Shown one piece after another: positions 15,143 through 24,760 of a DNA stretch of 24,973 nucleotides. The translations under genes were made by a program, and so were the position numbers. The stretch's first letter is position 1. Each line of letters opens with the position of its first letter. The stretch comes from Priapulus caudatus (taxonomy: Eukaryota > Priapulida > Priapulimorpha > Priapulimorphida > Priapulidae). The notes beneath the pieces were generated by a model. That model searched no databases. It was not told the DNA's origin and worked only from the letters and a program-made list of their open reading frames with translations. The stretch is taken from contig NW_014577602.1 in assembly GCF_000485595.1 (NCBI RefSeq), positions 99,772-124,744 of the forward strand. The letters run 5' to 3'.

Positions 15143-16486
15143 CACAGGCACTTGGAACGTCTCAATAAAACAAGATAATTAATGGTAAATAAACACGAAA
15201 TGTACCAAAGTCTTAATGTTTCTCTACTCTATTTCGCCTATAATCACCTGTAAATGCCGGTAAAATGCTCATCTGCAACACACAAGTACACCGCACGCCC
15301 GCCCGCACTGTGCTGCGTGCACAAACAACATGAATAAGAGAGCAGGTAGGAAAGCGTGATCGTGAAATTCGCTCAACGCTCGCTTCATTTCACACCATCA
15401 CAGCTCGAATACACATCCTACAGCTTCCATCTTGGTATCTATGTGTACATAAATGTTCACTTGTTCGAATTATAACTCTGGCCTTTTTTCTTACCTACTC
15501 CCGCAAGAGATATCTCGTGAAATCCTGCAAGAAATGTTCTCGCCGTGAAAATGTAAAGAAGACGTTATCATCCGAAAATCCCTAACGGCGCTACTTTCGA
15601 TCGATCGCTGTAGTCGTGTGTGCGTGACGTCATGCCCGCGCGCATTGTGCTTGGCTTGGCGGGCCTCGAAATAGAGCTCGGAGGCCGGCAGCAGCTGATC
15701 CCGGCATGCAATGCGCCCCATTACTCGCACAGGCACTTGAAGCGTTTCATCTGTAAACACACGCCGCCGCCATTGAGCGCACACTGACACATAAATAAAT
15801 GACACATAAATAAATGACACACTATATATTTATGTGTCAGTGTGCGCGCAATGGCGGCGGCGTGTGTTTACAGATGAAACGCTTCAAGTGCCTGTGATTA
15901 CTCGTGTATAAACGGACATCTCGTCCTCTTTACATTTTCACGGAGAGAACATTTCCTGCAGGATTTCACGAGATATCTCTGGCAGAAGTAGGTGAGAACA
16001 AAGGCCAGAGTTATAATTCGAACAAGTGAACATTTATGTTCACATAGATACCAAGATGGAAGCTGTAGGATGTGTATTCGAGCTGTGATGGTGTGAAATG
16101 AAGCGAGCGTTAAGCAAATCTTTCAATCCCGCTTTCCTACCTGCTCTCTTATTCATGTTGTTTGTGCACACAGCACAGCGCGGGCGGGCGTTTGGTGTAC
16201 TTGTGTGTTGCAGATGAGCATTTGACCGGCATTTACAGGCGAAATAGAGTAGAGAAACATTAAGACTTTGGTACATTTCGTGTTTATTTACCTTTTTTTT
16301 ATTGAGACGTTCAAAGTGCCTGTGGCGCGGGCGGGCGTGCGGTGTACTTGTGTGTTGCAGATGAGCATTTGACCGGCATTTACAGGTGATTATGGCCGAA
16401 ATAGAGTAGAGAAACATTAAGACTTTGGTACATTTCGTGTTTAATTACCATTATTTTGTTTTATTGAGACGTTCCAAGTGCCTGTG
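15143..16486. mobile_element. Long palindromic (foldback) element, CACAGGCACTTG termini
   Basis: 1344 bp. The left arm 15143-15563 is repeated inverted in 15929-16486 with about 90-95% match by eye. The ends are cacaggcacttggaacgtct and its complement. Flanks cccaggac (15135-15142) and ctcaggac (16487-16494) match 7 of 8. The right arm holds a tandem copy of its terminal segment (16178-16324 and 16325-16486), each ending gtgcctgtg. The loop contains a left-only segment (15565-15719) and a nested element. No transposase seen. CACAG fits the CANRG start described for P-superfamily elements and not the YARNG of hAT; both leave 8 bp. Confidence 0.85.
15728..15896. mobile_element. Nested 169-bp palindromic MITE with perfect 8-bp TSD
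   Basis: Starts cacaggcacttgaagcgttt and ends with its complement; the arms are about 70 bp. Perfect target-site duplication attactcg at 15720-15727 and 15897-15904. It shares its first 12 bases with the host element, so it is a related member inserted in the loop. The centre has a duplicated tgacacataaataaa. Confidence 0.92.
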
Positions 16487-16542
16487 CTCAGGACCCTATA
16501 TTGTAAACAACATTCGACACTGTTGTGTTGACAACACTCAAC

Positions 16543-16703
16543 CACAGGGACCCGAGGCGAAAAAAAAAGAAAAGTGTTATATATATAAATAGGGGTCTCC
16601 CCTATTTATATATACTCCCCTAGTTAATACTCCCCTAGTTTTAGTAATACTCCCCTATTTATATATATAACACTTTTTTTTTTTTTTGCCTCAGGTCCCT
16701 GTG
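16543..16703. mobile_element. 161-bp MITE, CACAGGGACC termini, perfect 8-bp TSD
   Basis: Ends cacagggacc(c/t)gaggc and complement; arms of about 52 bp run through a poly(A) stretch and agtgttatatatataaata. The duplication cactcaac is perfect (16535-16542, 16704-16711). The interior repeats taatactcccctag. It starts CACAGG like its neighbours but is otherwise different. Confidence 0.93.
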
Positions 16704-16891
16704 CACTCAACAGCAAGAAATTGAAAACGTGATAAATTGTCAATTTGCATCATCAATGACATCATGATTATTCTGAATTAACGAATGATGGCTGTCATCC
16801 AATTGGTCACAGATTACAATGGGCTTACGAGACAATACAGCATATTCAAATATCATCAAAAAATCTATCGATATAATATGTAAACACTCAC

Positions 16892-16975
16892 ATGTCTGAC
16901 TTCTCACAGCGAAATTTCACCTTCCAAACTGCACCATATTTGTTTTCGGAAGGACGTCATAGCGACAGTGGCGCC
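16892..16975 (-). promoter_or_regulatory. Possible non-coding first exon or promoter of PRELID1
   Basis: A less AT-rich island in AT-rich DNA. On the minus strand it has ggcgccactgtcgc, a CRE-like tgacgtc and an ETS-like cttccg, and ends with the donor gtgagt (GT at 16891-16890). It could be 5' UTR for PRELID1 or for the FAX-like exons. No coding frame survives. Confidence 0.25.
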
Positions 16976-17448
16976 TACAAAACAAATAATAATGTAATAT
17001 TCTAACAAACTATAATCCACTAATAATGATAATATAATATTATAATACTAATAATTTTAAGTATGATATGGCAATCACATTATTCAAGGAGAGTTTGTAC
17101 TCTATGCATTCATGCTCGCTAGCTTGTTGTACTGCAATTATGTTTTCTGAGCAAAATGTTTATAGTCAATTAATAATAATCTCTACAATAAAAATCATTT
17201 CTAACTATCTAATCCTTGGTTAGTTTCAATCTTCTCACCAAACATGCACATACATTTATTTGATACTCTTTGTTGTGCGTAAGTTAAATTTTTTGGCAGG
17301 ACAAATAAGATTTGATATCGAATTTTGAATGTGGTTTTTGTATAAAATTATTTCTACTGTCAATAGACAAGGAACTATGAAAGGACTAAACATGCAGAGA
17401 TAAATGGAAAGGACAATGGAAATACAATGTAGGAGACAACAGTACATT

Positions 17449-17473
17449 NNNNNNNNNNNNNNNNNNNNNNNNN
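17449..17473. other. Assembly gap (25 N)
   Basis: 25 undetermined bases that abut a (GT)n tract; the size is likely nominal. Confidence 0.99.

Positions 17474-17541
<68 letters not shown>
17474..17541 (+). repeat. (GT)n microsatellite
   Basis: About 34 GT units directly after the gap. It runs into the minus-strand ORF as a poly-(Thr/His) tail. Confidence 0.98.
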
Positions 17542-17542
<1 letters not shown>

Positions 17543-17754
17543 AGTAAGCTGGCGCCGGTTAAAGCTTGCACTAAGTCTGTCATGTAGAATTCTAGAAATT
17601 TCCCTTTGGCTGAAGCATCCCGCGACAATCTTTTGCCTGTGCTAATGTACATCAGAACGCCGCTCGCGTCGCTGGTCTGGTTGCCAGCCAAGATAAATTT
17701 TTCGGCCAAACTTACGCGTTCAAAATAGGCAGAGGGTCCAGGAGAGATGTGCAT
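17539..17754 (-). CDS. Unidentified ORF fragment broken by a microsatellite
   Basis: From ATG at 17754 about 70 codons have protein-like composition (MHISPGPSAYFERVSLAEKF, then ILAGNQTSDASGVLMYISTG, then KFLEFYMTDLVQAL) before the frame enters the CA repeat and gap. I do not recognise the family. It could be an exon, the end of an unknown gene, or part of a mobile or viral insertion. It is divergent to the ORF at 17936. Confidence 0.3.
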
Positions 17755-17935
17755 GGTAAAATCCGCGTTTTATGAAATATAGAAGGATCTGCCGATCGAC
17801 TATAGCTAGGCGTCTGCATGCCAAATTGCCAACGCGTATTAAAGCGTATCACTATATCATGGAATATTCCTTAGATTCAGAATCTCATACGTCGTACGCA
17901 ATGAATCCCTCGGGCGTTTTTCATCGCAGTTGATT

Positions 17936-18124
17936 ATGTCATCAAACTTTATAAAGTTGCACAATAAATCGAGTGGAGATGACACAAACACGGAGTTGAC
18001 GTGGATATTATTTGCGTCTGGAACGATATGGTTGTTGGCATTTGGAATAAACGTAAAGATTGATGATGGATTATTCACGATAAAAAAAATCCTTCGAAAT
18101 GCAAAAGACTATATTAATAATTAA
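17936..18124 (+). CDS. Unidentified 62-residue ORF with one membrane segment
   Basis: ATG at 17936, TAA at 18122-18124. It reads MSSNFIKLHNKSSG, then a hydrophobic segment LTWILFASGTIWLLAFGI, then a Lys/Asn-rich tail. The opposite strand is also open (17857-18078) but lacks any ATG, so this strand is the better reading. Function unknown; it may be chance. Confidence 0.25.
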   Translation: MSSNFIKLHNKSSGDDTNTELTWILFASGTIWLLAFGINVKIDDGLFTIKKILRNAKDYINN

Positions 18125-18733
18125 TCATAAACGAATCATTAGTAATGCAACGAAATTATCACATGTTTGGATAAAATTCGGCCCTAAAATAATCCAAGGT
18201 ATTTCACTGTAGTATGATTATAATAAAAGGATTATTAACATGTGGTATTCATGCCACGTATATTTGGATGCAATCAGCGTAACCAACAGCTACGCACAAA
18301 TATGATTAGGATAATTATAATATAATTCCTGTTTACTTCATAATGGCACTGCGCCAAATTCTCCTCTATCGTCATCGTCTTGTCCGCGCGTAGATGCCTA
18401 CGTAATTTGCCTCACGTTCATTGTAGAATAATGAGAAAATTTACCCAACCAAGTTTTTAGCCGTTTTTATTGTAATATAACTATTATTCATTTTTACGTT
18501 TCTTATATTTTTCATTCCCTTTGTGATCTTCTCATTACGTAATTCATACAATCGATGTCTCGTGGCTGGTCATAACTGGAATATTAGCAAATTATATAAT
18601 CACTATATCAATGAGTGAATTACAATTTCTGTTGTAGTATATTATCTTAGACAGTGTTGACATAAAAAATACCGTTTATTAGTCCGTTCTTAGTCCAGCT
18701 TCGTTTCCATGCTGAGACAAAAATACCAGAAAC
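18125..18733. other. AT-rich stretch, nothing recognised
   Basis: No exon, repeat family or regulatory block that I can support. One small imperfect hairpin gtggtattcatgccac lies near 18242. Confidence 0.6.
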
Positions 18734-19099
18734 TTAAATATTGAATATTGAATATATTATCATAGCTGCCGAATTGAAACGGTTATCGCATAAATTTTTA
18801 CACACTTTAAGGCAATAATAAAAATGACATGGCCAGTAATTTGCTCCCCCCCCATCCCCCCGAGATGGTATCGACAAAGTCACCTGGCCATGGACTAATT
18901 TTTGAACGGTGCGAAATAACCAACGGGGATGGACAGGTGACGTCTGACAGCAGGGTGACGGCGGTGGAAGAAAAGACAACAAAGCGAACAAGCGAAACAA
19001 AATCGAAGCCCGTGCGACAGCGGTAATTAAGCATGCATGCATGCGTGCAGCCGCTGGATCCGTGGCAGAGATGATACGCCGCTGTCCTCACGGCGCGAC

Positions 19100-19330
19100 A
19101 TCGGAGCGTTAGAAATATCGACGCCACCATTGACCGCAGCGCCGGCAGCAGAAGCGGCGGCCGCGCCGCACACCTGCTGCTGCCTAGCAACGAGCGTAGG
19201 ATCCTCTCTCGCTGCGCGCGATGCTCGCACGGATTCACGCATGCGCATGCGCAGCACTCGCGCTCCTAGCCGTTGCCGAGTGGCTTGTTTATCTCTGTTT
19301 TCGTTCTGAGAGCGTCGTGAGCGCTTCCCT
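19100..19330. promoter_or_regulatory. CpG-rich putative promoter
   Basis: GC- and CpG-rich island (gcggcggccgcgccgc, gctgcgcgcgatgc) in AT-rich surroundings with an NRF1 site. ORFs are open on both strands, as expected for CpG-rich non-coding DNA. It probably drives a + strand gene leaving the window; the direction is inferred from the downstream splice donor. Confidence 0.4.
19242..19253. promoter_or_regulatory. NRF1 binding site
   Basis: tgcgcatgcgca fits the NRF1 palindrome YGCGCAYGCGCR in full. It is preceded by an overlapping acgcatgcgc. Confidence 0.55.
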
Positions 19331-19331
19331 G

Positions 19332-19735
19332 CAGCAGCAGCAGCAGCAGCACACGCAGACGACTGCACTCACGCAGACGTACGTGTGCACGCACGGTCGG
19401 GCAGACGCCACGCATGCAGAGTTTACACCGCGCGATGTGAACGCGCGAGGGAACAGCGAGAGACAGCTGCTTGTTCCGAGAGAGACATATGTGTACGTGT
19501 GAAAACCGAGAAGCGTGAAAGAGCCGCCAGGGCAACCTGTAAACTGCTATTGGAAGACTAAAGCCAGTGTATCACCACAGCAGCACAGCAGTAGCGGCGG
19601 CGGCAGTAAAGTCATCAGCAGCATCACCAACAGTGGCAGCAGCAGCACCAGCAATAACGGCATCAGCAGCAACAATATTAGCAGTAGTGCAGTAGCAGCA
19701 GCAGTAGCACTAACACCGGCAGTAATACCAGCATT
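19332..19735 (+). repeat. CAG/CAA/CGG-type trinucleotide-rich segment
   Basis: (CAG)6 at about 19332, then scattered cagcagc, ggcggcggc and agcagcaacaa from 19577 to 19735. The Ser/Asn-rich reading here is compositional. Confidence 0.7.
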
Positions 19736-19895
19736 AACGGCGTTAGTAAGAAACTAGCCACTTACGACTACTAGTATCACTGCGACGGATAGAACCGACG
19801 CAACAGTCGATCGACGCCAATTGTGACGTCGATCTACATTAAGTAAGAGCAGACGACGGCGAGCGTGTCAGATACATAGAGGTAGTTAGGGAAAG

Positions 19896-19917
19896 ACAAA
19901 CAGACAGACAGGCAGGC

Positions 19918-20008
<91 letters not shown>

Positions 20009-20022
20009 TAGATAGATAGAGA
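19896..20022 (+). repeat. (CAGA)n microsatellite
   Basis: About 25 CAGA units, passing into GATA at 20007-20020 and then GA. Confidence 0.97.
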
Positions 20023-20246
20023 GAGAGGGGGAGAAAAAGAAGAAAGAGAGTGGGCGGAAAACGAGTATGAAAAACGTGTGATAAAGAAGACGAGAGAGAC
20101 AGAGTGAACGACAAACAGTCAGAGAGGCAGAGAGATAATGAGGGGCAAGAAACACAAGTGTGTTTAAGCCAAATGTAGGAGAGCTAGTGTGGGATAAAGT
20201 GACAGCAGCAGCCACAGCAGCTGCAGTAGGCTGACTATACCTACTC

Positions 20247-20309
20247 ATGGTGTGCGACGACTGTCCCCCTCTCCTGCACGCTGACATGTCGCCGCCTTCC
20301 CAGCCGTGA
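20247..20309 (+). CDS. Short upstream ORF (20 codons)
   Basis: ATG at 20247 reads MVCDDCPPLLHADM, then SPPSQP and TGA at 20307. The stop overlaps a second ATG (TGATG), which opens a seven-codon ORF ending at 20332. Both lie in the presumed 5' UTR before the ATG at 20440. Confidence 0.25.
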   Translation: MVCDDCPPLLHADMSPPSQP

Positions 20310-20439
20310 TGCATGCTGCTGCTAGGCACTGAAGCCAAGCTGTGCGAGGGAGGTCGCGGGGCTACTGGGTGAGATCCCGTGCAGAGTGATAGATATATAC
20401 AGTTGGGCTGACACCGATAATAAGGTTGCCGCCATATTG

Positions 20440-20451
20440 ATGAACATTGAG
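20440..20451 (+). CDS. Possible first coding exon end: ATG plus three codons, then donor
   Basis: gccgccatattg ATG AAC ATT GAG followed by gtgagtac, a near-consensus donor. If real, this is a long 5' UTR exon ending with M-N-I-E, with the rest of the gene beyond 24973 or in an intron-separated exon I cannot identify. Confidence 0.3.
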
Positions 20452-20520
20452 GTGAGTACACCCGGTGACCGGGCGCCGCATGCTAGATGGTTAAGGGGTA
20501 GAGGAAGAGTTATGACTAGT

Positions 20521-20669
20521 ATTAGAGTTAAGGATATAGGGTTAGGGTTGGGGTTGAGTTAGAGTTAAGGTTAGCGTTATGGTTAGAGTTAGGATTTTTA
20601 TTTGGGTTAGGGTTAGGGTTAGGATTTTTATTTCGGTTAGGGTTAGAGTTAGAGTTACGGTTAGGGTAA
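20521..20669 (+). repeat. Degenerate telomere-like (GGGTTA)n array
   Basis: ggttagggttaggg and one-base variants (gttaga, gttaag, gttacg), with a repeated spacer gttaggatttttattt at 20588 and 20620. An interstitial block, not a chromosome end. Confidence 0.85.
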
Positions 20670-21540
20670 GTAAAGTTTATTTATCACGGCGTTTGATCCG
20701 TTATTATACAGAATTTATTTATTTGTATCACGCGACGTTTAACACAGATTTTAAGGCCGATGCAGATTTCGTGGAAGTTGATGGCAAATTCCCGCCATAC
20801 GAACAATCACGAAGCATCCACGAACATACACGAACATAACAATATCATTATTTATTTCTGAGCTTTTTACGGTCGCCACCTGCATACCAATCAATCCATT
20901 GCGCTAGAATGAAAGCTGCCACTTCCCGCGCATTTGTTTTCGTGTTGCCACGTGTGTAAGTGTGTGGACGGGCGAGGGGTTTAACGTGCGCATGCGTTGG
21001 TAGGGTATTCGACTTTATTACATTCTCAACGTTTTCGCACTTATTTATTTTAATAATTATAGCCTAAAATAATGCGTGTGATGTCGGAATTTTAAAGAAC
21101 ATTAACAAAAAAATGCACAAATCGGGTCCTTTAAATATATCGGTCATGCATGGAGCCACCAAATGTCCTTAAAAATGTCCTGCGAAAAGTTAATGTTTTT
21201 ATCTACGTAAATGTGTTACAGTTACCTTGATAAGTAAAGTTAAACTGTGGGGATAGAACTGACACGCATCGGTAGGCTACAACTGTAACGGCGTACGCAC
21301 GCACGCACGAACGCACGAACGCACGCGTGCGGGCGCGCGCCAGCTTGGATAAACACGACGCATGTTGACAGATTTTAACTCATTGATGACGGCAAACAGC
21401 CCGTTATAATATGGGGCTATAGATGGATACAAACACATAAATACATACATGCGTGCGTGCGTTCGTGCTGAGTAAGGCTGCTCAGCAACGCCACGAGCTC
21501 TACCTCTCTGCCGATTCACAAATACTGCCATCGGGATTGT
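20670..21540. other. No gene recognised; ACGC repeats near 21293-21340
   Basis: Mixed sequence. Imperfect gcacgcacgaac repeats at 21293-21340 and the reverse sense (gcgtgcgtgcg) near 21450. No conserved exon seen. Confidence 0.6.
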
Positions 21541-21614
21541 CATGAGAGAGAGGGAGAGAGTGAGAGATAAAGAGATGGCGACGGACAGAGAAAACGAGAC
21601 AGAGACAGAGCGAG

Positions 21615-21676
<62 letters not shown>

Positions 21677-21708
21677 GACGGACAGAGAAAACGAGACAGA
21701 GACAGAGC

Positions 21709-21775
<67 letters not shown>

Positions 21776-21804
21776 AGGGGGAGAGAGAATGAGATTATAA
21801 GACC

Positions 21805-21842
<38 letters not shown>

Positions 21843-21911
21843 GAGAGAGGAGCGAAGAGAGAGAGAAGAGAAGAGAGGAAGAGAGCAGAGAGAGAGAGAG
21901 ATGGGAGAAGG
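21541..21911 (+). repeat. (GA)n tract with a repeated 42-bp unit
   Basis: Long GA microsatellite. The unit gatggcgacggacagagaaa, continuing through acgagacagagacagagcga, appears at 21574 and 21671 (spacing 97). The Arg/Glu ORF is an artefact. Confidence 0.97.
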
Positions 21912-21938
21912 GATAGATGAGAAAACATTGGCTGTACG

Positions 21939-22738
21939 CAGTGCCGGATTAACCATTAAGCAGACTAAGCACGTGCTAGGAACCAGGGCCAAAAGGGGTC
22001 ACCACAATAGTTTGGAAAAGACGTTGAAAGAAAAAAAAACGAATAAGAATTGGACTTCCCAGGTGTACAACAAATGGCCCCCCAACAAACAATACAATAC
22101 AAGGGGCCCTAACTTGCCACCCAAACAAGTCTTAATTCCCAGATTTCAGAAATTGAAAGGTACTCAAACGACTTGTCAACACGCATTGATGCTTATCAGA
22201 GACCATGAACAACACTTTGTCTACAGAGCGATCAGCAGTATCCATTCATATGGTTCTTCATAAGTTTAATAACAAACCAGAAAACATCTTTCCTACATGA
22301 ACTTTACAAACACAATTACAGAAGACAAACTTTAGCGAGTGTCTTTCCAAATGTGAAATTGCCTTAAGAATATTTTAACATTAAATGGATCACCAACTGC
22401 ACAACAGAGAGCTCTTTCTCACAAACTGAAACGTGCTAAAAAACCCAAATACATTGACTGGTAGTCAGAATGAAGGTGTAACATGCATGTACGCTCAAAG
22501 TCCTCAAAACCATCTCCGGCTATCTACATTAAAAAAAATTCTGGGAGACCCCCATACCCCCGCCTGTTTACTCACCACACTCCTTGAATCCTACAAAATT
22601 TGTGTTTACTCTGCCAACCTGCATGTATATCTGCGTCAGACAGGTCAACAACTAAAAAACGACGGGGGTCCGGGGAAAGGGGGGGAGGCCACAAGATGGT
22701 CATGCTTAAGGCACTCAGTGAGCCTTAAATCGCCCGCT
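21939..22738 (+). mobile_element. Decayed hAT transposon
   Basis: The left end cagtgccggattaaccatta is a typical hAT terminus of the CAGTGCCGGAT type. The interior has gggcc-rich stretches and transposase remnants. The right end near ccttaaatcgcccgctg is a mutated inverse of the left. Flanks gctgtacg (21931-21938) and gctttacg (22739-22746) match 7 of 8, fitting an 8-bp hAT duplication. Confidence 0.7.
22320..22530 (+). pseudogene. hAT transposase C-terminal (dimerisation) remnant
   Basis: Several frames are needed. They read like FPNVEIALRI (tttccaaatgtgaaattgcc), then TNCTTESSFSQ in place of the family's ERSFSKL, then, after stops and a shift, LTGSQNEGVT in place of a LRSTMSQERL-type motif. 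This order is that of the hAT dimerisation region. Stops and frameshifts make it non-functional. Confidence 0.6.
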
Positions 22739-22780
22739 GCTTTACGGGAGAGGACAGCACTTGCCGCTCAGCAGGTCTAT

Positions 22781-23016
22781 GGTCCCAGGGTACTCCGAAC
22801 GTACCCTGGTAACTATTTGATATGGTTAGGGTTAGGTTAGGCAGTCTAGGAGAGCGTTAGGCGACTCGCTAGACTCAGTTAGGGAAAGTAGGCTAGTACG
22901 CGTCCGGCATATCAGATTATTACCAGGGTACGTTCCGGTATACCGCGACCTACCCAGGTACGTTCGATATACCGGACCCGTACCCAGGTACGTTCCGGCG
23001 ATTACCTTGGGGGACC
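22781..23016. mobile_element. MITE with internal 30-bp tandem repeats
   Basis: Left ggtcccagggtactccgaac and right ccggcgattaccttggggga are imperfect inverted repeats, both adjoining aacgtacc. Three tandem 30-bp units start at 22921, 22951 and 22981 (taccCAGGTACGTTC type). A short ggttagggttagg lies at 22823. cagcacttgccg occurs at 22755 and 23029 outside the ends. Confidence 0.5.
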
Positions 23017-23119
23017 AAGACTCTCTCAGCAGCACTTGCCGTCATGATGTCGTCATGTATGATTCTATTGCCGACGATCGCGACGCGCGTGGCGACGTAG
23101 TAGGGATGATTGGAAGGTT

Positions 23120-23460
23120 CGCATGCTTTTGCGCGGTCGTGTGCGCGCCGCGCTGCGTGTGGTTGTGTGTGTGTGCGTGTCGTGGTTGCCGTGCGTTGCG
23201 TGTGTGGTGTACGTACTGTGCTGTTATGAGCTTGCGGGTATGGTGAGCTTGCCGCATCGTGTTGTTTATGTACGTGTGCGCGTATATGCGAGCGTGCGTG
23301 TATTGTCAGGGGTCCTGTGCGTGGACGTTGTGCATGTCGCTAACGTGTCGCGGTGCGCGCCGCGTGGTCAGAGAGCGTGGTGTATGCGCCGTGCGTGGGC
23401 ATGCTGGGGCTGCGTGTGGGTTCCGAGGACGGCGTTACATACGTTCGGCTGTGTGAGCTT
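23120..23460 (+). repeat. GTGCG-rich alternating purine-pyrimidine block
   Basis: Irregular GTGTGCGTG sequence with high CpG and long ORFs in several frames (Cys/Val/Arg-rich) that result from composition. No domain seen. Confidence 0.6.
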
Positions 23461-23551
23461 CTGTAGGCCGCTTCCGCGCGTACAACGTGTACCACGGCAC
23501 GCGCGCTGCCGCACGCACGGAGTATGATCACCCTGACTACACGTACAGTCC

Positions 23552-23945
23552 TCCTCTCTCTCTCTCTCCTCGCACTTCTCTCTCTCTCGCTCTAGCTATT
23601 CTCGCTACTCTCTTTCTTCTCCTGTATCCTTTCGCTTTCACTCTCTCTCATCTCTCTCTCTCTCCTTTCTCTCCTATTTCTCTCAACCCCGCTTTCTCTC
23701 TCGCTCTAGCTATTGCTCGCTCACTCAATTTCTTTCTCTGTATCCCTCTCGCTCTCTCCTCTCTATCTCTTTCTTCCTCTCTCTCCCTCTCTCTCTCTCT
23801 CCTCTCGCCTCTCTCTCTCTTCTTCCTCCTCTCTATCTCTCCTCCTCTATCTCTCTCTCTTCGCTCTCTCGCTCTCACTCTTTCTCAAACACACTTTCTT
23901 TTGTTCCTCTCTGCCTCTCTCTCTCTCTCTCTCTCTCTTCTCCTC

Positions 23946-23988
<43 letters not shown>

Positions 23989-24195
23989 ATCTATCTCTCT
24001 ATCTCTCTCTCTCTCGCTCTCTTTCTCTCTCGCTCTCTCTCTTTCTCTCTTTCTCTCTCGCGCTCTCTCTCTATTTCTCTCAATCGCCCGCTTTCTCTCT
24101 CGCTCTAGCTATTGCTCGCTCACTCAATTTCTATCTCTGTATACCTCTCGCTCTCTCATCTCTATCTCTTCTCGTCCGCTTCGCTCTACTCTCTC

Positions 24196-24250
<55 letters not shown>

Positions 24251-24283
24251 CTCACTCTTTCTCAAACACTCTTTCTTTTGTTC

Positions 24284-24339
<56 letters not shown>

Positions 24340-24551
24340 ATCTCTCTATCTCCTCTCTCTCCTCTCTCCCGCCGCTCCTCTCTCTCTCGCTCTCTCTCAT
24401 CTCTCTCTCTCTCTCTTTCTCTCTCTCCGCTCTCTCCTATTTCTCTCCACATCGCCCCTCTTCTCGCTCTAAAAGCTATTGCTCTCTCACTCAATTTCTT
24501 TCTCTGTATACCTCTCGCTCTCTCATCTCTATCTCTTTCATCCTCTCTCCC

Positions 24552-24630
<79 letters not shown>

Positions 24631-24704
24631 CTCACTCTTTCTCAAACACTCTTTCTTTTGTTCCTCTCTGCCTCTCTCTCTTTCTCTATCTCTATCTCTC
24701 TATT

Positions 24705-24760
<56 letters not shown>

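Noticed and set aside
16040-16417. 125-codon minus ORF with an internal repeat (HLQHTSTP twice)
   Set aside because: The repeat reflects the duplicated terminus of the foldback element, and the frame crosses its non-coding arm.
17857-18078. Minus-strand 73-codon ORF opposite the membrane-segment ORF
   Set aside because: It begins at a GTG; no ATG is present in the open stretch, so the + strand reading is favoured.
19886-20461. 191-codon minus ORF over the CAGA repeat
   Set aside because: The Cys/Leu/Ser/Val run is the tetranucleotide read in frame; the rest matches nothing and opposes the likely 5' UTR.
21542-21916. 124-codon Arg/Glu ORF and its Ser/Leu antisense
   Set aside because: Pure GA microsatellite translation.
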